Assembly: GCA_020846145.1 (NCBI GenBank) | Contig: JADLEL010000081.1 | Coordinates: 1-35,071, forward strand | Length of the DNA stretch: 35,071 bases | Source: Pirellulales bacterium | GTDB taxonomy: Bacteria; Planctomycetota; Planctomycetia; Pirellulales; Thermoguttaceae | Reading direction: 5' to 3' | Shown: in pieces, positions 8,101 to 14,974 of the stretch | Layout: the number at the start of each line of letters is the position of its first letter | Position numbering within the stretch: the first letter of the stretch is position 1 | Notes under the pieces: generated by a model | Told to the model about the DNA's origin: nothing | Databases searched by the model: none | The model's input: the letters and a program-made list of their open reading frames with translations, nothing else | Position numbers and translations under genes: made by a program

Positions 8101-8817
8101 TGGAGCTTCGGCGGCGACGGCTGGGCGTACGACATCGGTTTCGGCGGACTCGACCACGTTTTGGCCGCCGGCCGCGACGTGAACCTGCTGGTGCTCGATA
8201 CCGAAGTCTATTCGAACACCGGCGGCCAGGCCTCGAAATCGACCTTCCGCGGCGCGGTGGCCAAGTTCGCCGCCGGCGGCAAGCGCGGCTGCAAGAAGGA
8301 CTTGGGGATGATCGCCATGTCCTACGGCAACGTGTTCGTAGGCTCGATTTCGCTGGGCGCGAACCCGATGCACGCCATCAAGACCATCCGCGCGGCCGAA
8401 TCCTACCGCGGCCCGTCGATCCTCATCGCCTTTTCCCACTGCATTGCGTGGGGCATCGACATGTCGATCGGCATGGACATTCAGAAGGAAGCCGTGGCCT
8501 GCGGCTACTGGCCGCTCTACAGTTTCGATCCGCGGCTCGAGGAGCATCCGTTCCAGTTCACCAGCAAGAAGCCGACGGGCGCCTTCAAGGACTTCGCCCA
8601 GAAGGAAGGACGATTCAACATCTTGAGCCGTTCGAAGCCCGAGGAATCGGCCCGGCTCATGGAACTCGGCCAGGCCGACATCATGAAGCGCTATCATTTC
8701 TACGAACAACTGGCTGACGTGAGCCGGTTGAGCGCCGCCGAGGCGGCCGCCGCGGCAGTCGGCGCGAACGGCGGAAACGGCGAGACCAAGCAAGAAAAGA
8801 AGGAGACCCAAGTATGA
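5188..8817 (+). CDS. nifJ: Pyruvate:ferredoxin (flavodoxin) oxidoreductase, single-chain
   Basis: This 1209-residue cytoplasmic enzyme interconverts pyruvate + CoA with acetyl-CoA + CO2, passing electrons to ferredoxin or flavodoxin. All modules of the homodimeric enzyme are present in order: the pyrimidine-binding domain with YPITPSS (29-35), a transketolase C-like domain, the gamma domain, and a two-cluster ferredoxin domain. The ferredoxin motifs are CIQCGLCSLGCP from residue 696 and CTGCGLCVSVCP from 752. A further CAGCGETPY segment starts at 826, and the TPP-binding half has GGDGW at about 975-979 and NTGGQASKST just after. The length matches the family (about 1170-1200) apart from an Ala/Gly/Lys-rich tail of some 30 residues. 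Translation is assigned to GTG 5188. A flavoprotein gene follows downstream after a hairpin repeat. The enzyme is oxygen-sensitive in most organisms, suggesting anaerobic or microaerobic metabolism. Confidence 0.96.
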   Translation: MEKRRFVTVDGNEATANIAHLCNEVMAIYPITPSSGLGELPDAWAAAGRKNIFGTVPDVVEMQSEAGAAGAVHGALQAGALTTTFTASQGLLLMIPNMFKIAGELTSTVFHVTARTVATHALSIFGDHGDVMACRSCGWGMLSSASVQESQDMALIAHGATLEARVPFIHFFDGFRISHEVNKIEQLSEDDVQAMIDMDLVAAHRNRALSPERPKLRGTAQNPDVFFQAREACNPFYDVCASIVQKHMDKFAKLVGRQYHLFDYVGAPDAERVIVIMGSGIGVVEETIDHLLPQGEKIGVLKVRLYRPWDSEAFVKMLPKTVKKIAVLDRTKEPGAAGEPLYQDAVTALAEGWAAYTGNGSMPAVISGRYGLSSKEFTPAQVASVFDELKKPQPKKRFVVGIVDDVTKLSLDYDPKFSTEKDDVTRAMFFGLGSDGTVSANRNSCKIVGENTPYHAQGYFVYDSRKAGSVTTSHVRFSPRPIKGSYLVHSANFVACHQFHFTERIDMLSMADPGATFLLTSPYGPDEVWDHLPAEVQQVIIDKKIKFYVVDAYRVARDANMGVRINTIMQTCFFKLANVIPADEAIVHIKDAIKKTYGKKSVKAIEQNNAAVDGALAALFEVKYPNRVTSKLHMVPPVPAHAPAFVKDVLGMMIANRGDDLPVSAFPADGTFPTGTTQYEKRSIAQDIPIWDSKICIQCGLCSLGCPHASIRMKVVDPALLANAPAGFQACDYKGKEYPGMKYVVQVAPDDCTGCGLCVSVCPAKDKEKVKHKAIDMEPKLNHLDKERANWDFFLSIPDTDRTQVKADTIKGSQLLLPLFEYSGACAGCGETPYVKLLTQFFGDRMLIGNATGCSSIYGGNLPCTPYTVDHAGRGPSWSNSLFEDCAEFGMGFRLAVDQQIGYCTVLLNRLVGQLGDNLVSALLENKQETEEEIAKQRKLVAELNQKLEGIGSDDAKNLLASSDYLIRKSIWSFGGDGWAYDIGFGGLDHVLAAGRDVNLLVLDTEVYSNTGGQASKSTFRGAVAKFAAGGKRGCKKDLGMIAMSYGNVFVGSISLGANPMHAIKTIRAAESYRGPSILIAFSHCIAWGIDMSIGMDIQKEAVACGYWPLYSFDPRLEEHPFQFTSKKPTGAFKDFAQKEGRFNILSRSKPEESARLMELGQADIMKRYHFYEQLADVSRLSAAEAAAAAVGANGGNGETKQEKKETQV

Positions 8818-8826
8818 ACCGCGGCC

Positions 8827-8899
8827 GGGGACTGGTCCATTTTTCGGCGGGAAAGCGCAGCTTGTGAAAACGCGCTGACCGAAAAATGGACCTGTCCCC
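8827..8899. repeat. Long hairpin repeat between nifJ and the DHODH-like gene
   Basis: Left arm 8827-8848 (GGGGACTGGTCCATTTTTCG...) and right arm 8877-8899 are near-perfect reverse complements of about 22 bp. Between them is a smaller AGCGC/GCGCT pair. It starts only 9 bp after the nifJ stop and could act as a transcript-processing or attenuation structure. It resembles a dispersed intergenic repeat more than a classic terminator, because no T-run follows. Confidence 0.65.
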
Positions 8900-8951
8900 C
8901 TCGTGCCGCCGCGGAACTCATCGGTCACCATTAAATCAAGGAGAATAGTGC

Positions 8952-9959
8952 ATGAACCTGAATCTCAATACGAAATACTTAGGCTTGCAACTGGCGAATC
9001 CGCTGGTCATCGCCGCTTGCCCCATTACGGGCAAGATCGACTGGCTGAAAAAACTGGAAGAAGCGGGCGCGGCCGCCGCGGTCATGCCCTCGCTGTTCGA
9101 GGAACAGATCGAGCACGACGAAGCCGAAATCGCCAAACTCCACGAGTTCGGCACCCAAAGCTTCGCCGAGGCGCTCACCTACTTCCCCGAAGAGGACGAC
9201 TACCGCACCGGTCCCGAGGAATATCTCGAAGCCATCGCGCAGGCGAAGAAGGCGGTTAAAATGCCGATCATCGCCAGCTTGAACGGCACCAACAAGGGCG
9301 GCTGGGTGCGCTACGCCAAGATGATGCAGGAAGCCGGCGCGGACGCCGTCGAACTGAACATCTACTACATCGCCACCGACGCGGCGACGAGCGGCGGCGA
9401 TGTGGAATCGCAGTACCTCGATCTCGTGGCGGCGGTCAAGGAGTCGCTCTCCATCCCGCTGGCCGTGAAGATCGGCCCCTACTTCAGCGCGATGGCCAAC
9501 ATGGCCCATCGGCTCTCCGAAGCCGGCGCGGACGGGCTGGTGCTCTTCAACCGCTTTCTGCAGCCCGATATCGATCTGGAAACGCTCGAACCCAATCCCA
9601 AGCTGCTCCTGAGCGATCCCTACGAATTGCTCCTGCCGCTGCGCTGGGTGGCCATTCTGCGGGGCCGGATCGACGCCTCGCTGGCCATTACCTCCGGCAT
9701 CCACGACGCCCATTCACTCGCCAAGGCGCTGTTGGCGGGCGCGGACGTCGGCATGGTCGCCTCGGCGATCTACCAGGAGGGCTTCGAGCAGGTCGGTCGC
9801 ATCCTCCGCGGCCTGCAAGAGTGGATGAAGGAGAAGGAATACGACTCGGTCGAGCAACTTAAAGGCAGCATCAGCCAGGCGAATTGCCCCGATCCCGAAG
9901 CCTTCGCCCGCGGCAACTACATGAAGGCCCTGACCACCTTCACCGGCCGCCCGATTTAA
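8952..9959 (+). CDS. Dihydroorotate dehydrogenase-like FMN flavoprotein linked to nifJ
   Basis: This 335-residue TIM-barrel flavoprotein resembles the PyrD family. LGLQLANPLVIAACPITGKI (residues 10-29) matches the FMN-binding start, and GADVGMVASAIYQEG (about 268-282) matches the C-terminal phosphate-binding region. Where class 1 dihydroorotate dehydrogenases have N-x-S-C-P-N with the catalytic base, this protein reads ELNIYYIATDAATSGG (about 135-150). The usual catalytic Cys/Ser loop is therefore missing and a role in pyrimidine synthesis is doubtful. AAGGAG (8937-8942) precedes the ATG. Similar genes next to nifJ occur in other bacteria, suggesting a redox function tied to pyruvate oxidation; that link is an inference. 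Confidence 0.85.
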   Translation: MNLNLNTKYLGLQLANPLVIAACPITGKIDWLKKLEEAGAAAAVMPSLFEEQIEHDEAEIAKLHEFGTQSFAEALTYFPEEDDYRTGPEEYLEAIAQAKKAVKMPIIASLNGTNKGGWVRYAKMMQEAGADAVELNIYYIATDAATSGGDVESQYLDLVAAVKESLSIPLAVKIGPYFSAMANMAHRLSEAGADGLVLFNRFLQPDIDLETLEPNPKLLLSDPYELLLPLRWVAILRGRIDASLAITSGIHDAHSLAKALLAGADVGMVASAIYQEGFEQVGRILRGLQEWMKEKEYDSVEQLKGSISQANCPDPEAFARGNYMKALTTFTGRPI

Positions 9960-9975
9960 TCGCGTTTTTCGCGCC

Positions 9976-10160
9976 ATGCAAAACCGCGGCCATTGGTCGC
10001 GGTGCATTGGAATCATGCAAAGCCGCGACCATCGATAGCGGTGCATTATAAACGTGCAAAGTCGCGACCATTGGTTGCGGTGTGCGGTCGTTTGTTCAAT
10101 CCGCGGTCGTTTCCCCACGTGCGCTGCATAAACCGCGACCACTGGTCGCGGCTTTGCAAC
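9976..10160. repeat. Array of palindromes with a 39-bp period
   Basis: Units start at 9976, 10015 and 10054, exactly 39 bp apart, with a fourth, more diverged unit near 10124. Each has TGCA, a GC-rich palindrome of the form CCGCGACCA-T-TGGTCGCGG, and usually a GTGCATT end. A related half-unit (CCGCGGTCGTTT) lies between the third and fourth. The array fills the gap between the DHODH-like and ChaN-like genes (9960-10264), which has no other feature. It is not a CRISPR: the palindrome itself is the conserved part and the intervening sequence is only about 10-15 bp. Confidence 0.75.
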
Positions 10161-10264
10161 CGGTTTACTCGTAAACGAAAATTCCGCTGTGGAATTTCTG
10201 CGCAAGGAGTATATTGAACGAAGCGTCGAAGGACCGATTCTCGAAACTCCACGAGGGCCGCTCG

Positions 10265-11341
10265 ATGAACGCAGCAATCCGTTGGGGCGTGTTTTTCTTC
10301 CTCTGGTTCGCCGCCCCCTCGATCATGGCGGACGATAAAGCCGGCAACCGCGCCGATCTCTGGATCGACGTTTATCGCGGCGAGCCGATTCGCTATCGCG
10401 AGGTTTTGGCCGATCTGGCCAAGGCCGACGTCATCTACCTGGGCGAGCAGCACCGGATCGTGCGGCACCACGAAATCCAGGAGCGAATCGTCGCCGATTT
10501 GGGCAAAATGAGCTTCCCGTTGGCCGTGGGGTTGGAGCAGATGGAAGCCTGCCGGCAGCCCGACCTCGACCGCTTCAACCGCGGGGAGATCGGCTTTGAC
10601 GAGTTGGCCGCGGCGACCGACTGGGCCGATCGCTGGGGCAATTACCGGCAATACCGTCCCATCCTGGAGACCGCCCGAAAGCTAAAGGCCCCCGTCGTCG
10701 CCTTGAACGCGAAAGCCGAGACGATCCGCCAGGTCGCGCGGAGCGGCGGCGTGGAAAAGCTGCCGCCCGAATTGCGCAAGGAACTCCCGGCGGAGATGCA
10801 ATTGCAGGATCCGAATTACGAAAAAGCCCTGTCGCTCGAACTGCTGGTTCACGCCGCAGCGATGCCCAACCTGCTCCGCCCCATGATCGAGGCCCAAATG
10901 GCCCGCGACGAAGCGATGGCCCAGGCGATCTGTGCGTTTCTGCAATCCGACGCCGGCAAGGGGCGAAAGATGATCGTCCTCTGCGGCGGCGGCCACGTCG
11001 CCCGCGGATTGGGCACGCCCGCGCGCGTGCGGCGGCGGATGCCGGCCGTCAAGGAGCGGATCGTCCTCCTCTCCGAGAGCGGCGAAGCGACGCTTACGCC
11101 CGCCGAGCGCGCGATGGCCTCCGACATCGAAATCTCCCGCGAGCAGTTGCGCGAACTGAACCAACCCATCGCCGACTATCTCGGCGTCAAGCCCCTTGCG
11201 GATGAAAAAGCGAACGCGCCGGAATGCAATCCCAAAATCCCCGAAGAAATCGAACGCGCGATGCTGGGCAAAGGGATATTCGAGTCTTCTCGGTTGCGGG
11301 AGTTTAAGCCTTCTCCGCCGGAAATTAGAGGAGAATTCTAA
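10265..11341 (+). CDS. ChaN-like (haem-binding uptake, Tiki superfamily) exported protein
   Basis: This 358-residue protein starts with a signal-peptide-like segment, AIRWGVFFFLWFAAPSIMA (about 3-21). The ChaN/DUF399 core follows with ADVIYLGEQHRIVRHHEIQ (about 56-74), where the GE-x-H motif is the family's conserved site, then AVGLEQME (about 87-94). The C-terminal half carries VLCGGGHVARGLG (about 242-254). Characterised ChaN binds haem; the wider Tiki/TraB-like superfamily also includes metalloproteases, so the role here is uncertain. A TTG at 10214 with AAGGAG just upstream could give 17 extra residues, but the ATG at 10265 places the hydrophobic segment at the very N-terminus and is preferred. 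Confidence 0.8.
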   Translation: MNAAIRWGVFFFLWFAAPSIMADDKAGNRADLWIDVYRGEPIRYREVLADLAKADVIYLGEQHRIVRHHEIQERIVADLGKMSFPLAVGLEQMEACRQPDLDRFNRGEIGFDELAAATDWADRWGNYRQYRPILETARKLKAPVVALNAKAETIRQVARSGGVEKLPPELRKELPAEMQLQDPNYEKALSLELLVHAAAMPNLLRPMIEAQMARDEAMAQAICAFLQSDAGKGRKMIVLCGGGHVARGLGTPARVRRRMPAVKERIVLLSESGEATLTPAERAMASDIEISREQLRELNQPIADYLGVKPLADEKANAPECNPKIPEEIERAMLGKGIFESSRLREFKPSPPEIRGEF

Positions 11342-11673
11342 GCGATTTCCGAAAACATCCTCAACAGAAATGCCGACAAAACTTGAAGAAGCCCTCGCCT
11401 CGGCCCCTCTCCAGCTAGCCGGGATTATTCATAAACATCGTAGATGCGGCATCCTGCCGCATTTTAGGCAAAAGCGGCAAGATGCCGCTTCCACAAATCG
11501 CTTTTATGAATAATTCGGGCTAAACCTTCGGTCGGTGCCCGGAGAGCGTCGGTGGAAAGATTGCTGGGACTGCGTTTTGCTTGTCCCACCCTACTCTTCA
11601 CGAGAATGCCGCAAGGCCGGGATCGGGGCCGTTCCGGCTCGGGGATGATTGAATTCCGGCATTTTCGGAAAAA
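11342..11673. other. Intergenic region with one REP-like element
   Basis: A gap between convergent genes. Apart from the inverted repeat at 11415-11526, only GC-rich non-coding sequence is visible. Short inverted words such as GCCGGGATCGGGGCC (near 11615) are too weak to call a terminator. Confidence 0.4.
11415..11526. repeat. REP/BIME-like element, full-length copy (family A)
   Basis: Outer arms read GGGATTATTCATAAA at the left and TTTATGAATAATTCGGG at the right. Inside are two hairpins in inverted order: GTAG-AT-GCGGCA-TCC-TGCCGC (left) and GCGGCA-AGA-TGCCGC (right). A shorter relative is at 23443-23525, so this is a dispersed family. Confidence 0.75.
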
Positions 11674-14358
11674 CTAAAGGTCTTTCCGCACGAGAACTAC
11701 GTCTTCTTCCTGATCGTCGTTGACGGCGAAGCCGCGATTTTGGAAGGTGCTAATCATGCGGACGTTGTCCTTCGAGGTTTCGGCCACGATGCGCTTGACT
11801 CCCCAGCGCTTGGCGATTTCGACGCAATAATCGGTCAACATGCCGCCCAGGCCGCGGCCTTGCCAACGGTCGGTAATAAGCACGGCGTATTCGGCTTCTT
11901 CGTGGTTGGCGTCGGCCACCAGGCGGCCCACCGCGATCAGTTTGCGGCGGTCTTCCTCCTCGACCTCGGCGACAATGGCGATCTCGCGGTCGTAGTCGAT
12001 ATAGCAATAACGGGAAGCCATTTCGTGGGTGGTCTGCTTGATCAAGGAACTGAAGCGGAAGCGGATCGACTCTTTCGAGCAACTCGCCAAAAGCTCGTGC
12101 CACATCGGCTCGTCTTCCGGCTTGATCGGCCGCAGCACGACCGTGGTGCCGTCTTTGCACTTGCGTTCGGCGACATATTCCTCCGGGTACGGCCGAATGG
12201 CCAGATGGCTGAACCGCCGCAGCGAATGGACGGCGACATCGTGGTCGATCACGACCCGCGCGTCCAAAGCGATGACGTCGTCGGGCGTAACCAACAGCGG
12301 ATTGACGTCGAGTTCGCTGATTTCCGGGTAATCGGCCACCAGGTAGGAGAATCGCATCAGGATTTCGATCAGCTTGTCGATATTCGCCGCCGGCTTGCCG
12401 CGATAGCCCCTCAAGAGCGGCCACGATTTGAGCGATTCGAGCGCCCTGCGGGCAAGCGCTTCGTTCAAGGGGGGCAAGGCCAAGGCCCGGTCCTTGAACA
12501 CTTCCGCCGCGATGCCACCCATGCCCACCAAAATCACCGCTCCGAAAACCGGATCCTTCTTCATGCCCATGATCAACTCGAAGGCATTGGGGACGGCGAC
12601 CATTTTCTGGATGGTAACGCCCAGGATCGTAGCGTCGGGCTTCATGTGTTTGGCCCGCTCGACCATTTGCTTGAAGGTCTCCGCCACCGCTTCGTCGGAC
12701 GCCAAATTGAGTTTCACGCCGCCAACGTCGGTCTTATGCGTGATCTGCGGCGAATGGATCTTCATCACCACGGGGTATCCGATGCTGCGGGCCACCTCGA
12801 TCGCCTCTTGCGCCGAACGGGCGGGCTTCGGCCGGGTGACGGGAATCTCGTAGGCGTCCAACAACGATTTCGAGATGTTTTCCGAAAGGATATCGTTCCC
12901 CTCGGTGAGAATCGTGTCAAACAGGCTCCGCACCCGCGTTCGATCCAGGCTGAACGATAAGGGAATTTCCCGGGGTGTTTCGTGCAAAATTTCCAAGTTC
13001 CGGGCGTAAGACACCAGATGCATGAACGCGCCGACCGCCTTTTCGGGCGTTTCGTAAGCGGGAATGCCCGCTTGCGTTAAAAGTTGCATTCCTTGGGAGA
13101 CCGAATGTCCGCCCATCCAGGCCGCGAGGATCGGCTTATGGCTCTTGCTCGCGACGGAGCTCACCGTTTCGGCCGTGCCGGTGGGATCGGTCATGGATTG
13201 CGGCGTCAAGATTACCAGGATCGCATCGACCCCCTTGTCCTGCACGACGATCTCCAAGGCCTTGGCATAACGTTCGGGCGGGGCGTCGCCGAGAACGTCC
13301 ACCGGATTGCCGTGCGACCAGCAAGTCGGCAGGCACTCGTTGAGTTTGGCGATCGTCTCGTCGGACAAGACGGCGAGTTTGCCTTCGCGCTCGATTAATT
13401 GGTCGGTGGTCATCACGCCTGGTCCGCCGGCATTGGTGAGAATCGCCAGACGATCGCCCTTGGGGGGACGCTGATGAGCCAAAATTTCCGCGCAATTGAA
13501 CATATCTTCGATGTGGAAGATGCGCTCGATGCCCGCCCGCTGGAATACGGCCTCATAGACGGCATCCACGCCGGCCATGGCTCCGGTATGCGAGGCGGCG
13601 GCCTTGGCCGACTCGGCGAATCGCCCCGACTTGAAGGCCACGATGGGTTTGGTGCGGGCGAACGCCCGGCCCGCCGAAACGAACTCCCGCGCTTCGGTGA
13701 TCGATTCGATATAGAGGATGATCGATTGAGTATCGGTGGCGGAGCCGAAATAATCGATCAGGTCGGCCATGCTCACGTCGAGCATGTTGCCGACGGAAAC
13801 GAAATAGGAGAAGCCGATCCCCGAATCGATGGCCCAATCGAGCACCGACGTGCATAAGGCCCCGGACTGCGAAATGAAACCGATATGCCCCGGCGCGGGC
13901 GTGGCGGCGGCAAAGCTGGCGTTCAAGTGGATGCTGGGCACCATGATTCCCAGGCAGTTCGGCCCGAGGATGCGCATTCCGGGGAATTTGCGCTGCTCGA
14001 CGCGAACCAAATCCTCCAACTTGCGGCCCGGCTCGCCGATCTCGCGGAATCCGGCCGAAATGATGACGATTCCACGCGTCCCAGCCTCGCCCAGCAATCG
14101 CACGAGTTCCGGGACGCTGGGGGCGGGCGTGCAGATAACCGCCAAGTCGGGTGCATGAGGCAGGCTCGCAATGTTTTTGTATGCCTGAATGCCTTGCACC
14201 GATTCCCGCTTGGAATTGACCGGATAAACCACGCCCGCGAAACCCGATCCGATCAAATTTCTAAGCACGGTATAGCCGACGCTTGCGGGTGCGTCGCTTG
14301 CCCCAATTACGGCTACGCGGGTGGGATTGAAAATCTTATCGAGATTTCGAATGCTCAT
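11674..14358 (-). CDS. NDP-forming acyl-CoA synthetase fused to a GNAT acetyltransferase (Pat-like)
   Basis: This 894-residue fusion runs as follows. A CoA-binding Rossmann domain comes first (about 5-130, VAVIGASDAPASVGY). Succinyl-CoA-ligase-like domains follow (about 150-460) with the phospho-histidine motif SHTGAMAG, H257. An ATP-grasp domain covers about 490-700 (YPVVMKIHSPQITHKTDVGG), and a GNAT domain covers about 735-890 with the acetyl-CoA loop RWQGRGLG. The architecture matches bacterial Pat/PatZ protein lysine acetyltransferases, which control acetyl-CoA synthetase. Retention of the histidine suggests the ligase half may still make acyl-CoA or acetate + ATP. A GAGGAA sequence precedes the ATG. 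Its position between pyruvate and 2-oxoglutarate oxidoreductases fits a role at the acetyl-CoA node (inference). Confidence 0.9.
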   Translation of the reverse strand: MSIRNLDKIFNPTRVAVIGASDAPASVGYTVLRNLIGSGFAGVVYPVNSKRESVQGIQAYKNIASLPHAPDLAVICTPAPSVPELVRLLGEAGTRGIVIISAGFREIGEPGRKLEDLVRVEQRKFPGMRILGPNCLGIMVPSIHLNASFAAATPAPGHIGFISQSGALCTSVLDWAIDSGIGFSYFVSVGNMLDVSMADLIDYFGSATDTQSIILYIESITEAREFVSAGRAFARTKPIVAFKSGRFAESAKAAASHTGAMAGVDAVYEAVFQRAGIERIFHIEDMFNCAEILAHQRPPKGDRLAILTNAGGPGVMTTDQLIEREGKLAVLSDETIAKLNECLPTCWSHGNPVDVLGDAPPERYAKALEIVVQDKGVDAILVILTPQSMTDPTGTAETVSSVASKSHKPILAAWMGGHSVSQGMQLLTQAGIPAYETPEKAVGAFMHLVSYARNLEILHETPREIPLSFSLDRTRVRSLFDTILTEGNDILSENISKSLLDAYEIPVTRPKPARSAQEAIEVARSIGYPVVMKIHSPQITHKTDVGGVKLNLASDEAVAETFKQMVERAKHMKPDATILGVTIQKMVAVPNAFELIMGMKKDPVFGAVILVGMGGIAAEVFKDRALALPPLNEALARRALESLKSWPLLRGYRGKPAANIDKLIEILMRFSYLVADYPEISELDVNPLLVTPDDVIALDARVVIDHDVAVHSLRRFSHLAIRPYPEEYVAERKCKDGTTVVLRPIKPEDEPMWHELLASCSKESIRFRFSSLIKQTTHEMASRYCYIDYDREIAIVAEVEEEDRRKLIAVGRLVADANHEEAEYAVLITDRWQGRGLGGMLTDYCVEIAKRWGVKRIVAETSKDNVRMISTFQNRGFAVNDDQEEDVVLVRKDL

Positions 14359-14713
14359 GAAACATTCCTCAAGTAGCTAATATTTCCTTAGCGGCAAGAT
14401 TTGAATTACGGAACGCAATAGCGTTTGACAATAGGGAACCCGATATTTTAATACATCGTCGTAGAATGCGTTAGAGGTTGCGAATGGGTGGTTGATAAAA
14501 TATGCATAATTCATTATGACTGCGGAAATATGATCGATTGCAACGACTTTAACGATTGCCGAGTCTGGACATGCGTTTTCCAAGTCGGCGCCAAGCATCA
14601 CGTGGAATTATTTCTAATAATCTTGACATAATTGAAATTACCGATATCGTGATGCTGATATACTTCATATTTAACCAAATTCAGAATAGGTAACAGAACT
14701 TATGGGGTAATTA
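14359..14713. other. AT-rich intergenic stretch
   Basis: This stretch is markedly lower in GC than its surroundings. It contains a 74-codon minus-strand frame (14377-14601) with no recognisable motif and unusual codon use, judged spurious. TTGACA occurs at 14623-14628, but no good -10 box lies at the right distance. The ribosome-binding site of the minus-strand acyl-CoA synthetase is at its left edge. Confidence 0.4.
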
Positions 14714-14974
14714 ATGCCCTTCTCAGGCAGGGTGCCCGAAGCTACTTGATTAGCGCTCCCTACTACGGCCCTGCTAGTTGGGAACCTCGATAAAAGTTTC
14801 ACCAATCGAGCGATCGCCGAGAGACTGGATGCCCCCGCTCGTCATCTCGCCAAAGTGATGCGGAATTTGGCGGAAGCGAATCAGGTTCACTCGCAAAGGG
14901 GCCTCTTGGGGTCTTTCAATTGAATGTTGCTGCCGATGATATACAATTAGTGCGGATTTATAAGGTGATCGATC
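14714..14974 (+). pseudogene. Decayed Rrf2-family transcription regulator upstream of korA
   Basis: Translating from ATG 14714 gives Rrf2-like sequence broken by a TGA at 14747-14749. It resumes with TNRAIAERLDAPARHLAKVM and NLAEANQVHSQRGLLG, which match the winged-helix recognition region and the RSQRGxGGG wing of Rrf2/IscR proteins. The frame then stops at 14921. Shifting frame at about 14911 continues the homology with VFQLNVAADDIQLV-x-IYKVID, matching the family's GGFxLARPAxxITLLxVVxAVD segment. One internal stop and one frameshift are therefore needed, and the C-terminal part, including any Fe-S cysteines, is absent and replaced by the korA start. The identification is from remembered family patterns, not a search. 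Confidence 0.55.
14920..14947 (+). promoter_or_regulatory. Candidate promoter of the korAB operon
   Basis: TTGAAT (14920-14925) and TACAAT (14942-14947) are separated by 16 bp and lie 27 bp before the korA ATG. The site falls inside the remains of the Rrf2-like gene. The match is reasonable but untested. Confidence 0.4.

Noticed and set aside
7348..8931. 527-codon minus-strand frame opposite the 3' part of nifJ
   Set aside because: Shadow frame; composition and lack of motifs contrast with the Fe-S and TPP motifs on the plus strand.
9976..10160. Possible CRISPR array
   Set aside because: Only three to four units with a 39-bp period; the conserved part is a palindrome and the spacers are 10-15 bp and partly similar. 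No cas genes are nearby.
14377..14601. 74-codon minus-strand frame in the AT-rich gap upstream of the acyl-CoA synthetase
   Set aside because: No motif, AT-rich codons unlike the neighbours, GTG start without a ribosome-binding site.
14623..14664. Promoter using TTGACA at 14623
   Set aside because: The nearest TATACT-like box is about 30 bp away, too far for a sigma-70 promoter, and no gene follows at a suitable distance except the decayed Rrf2 frame.
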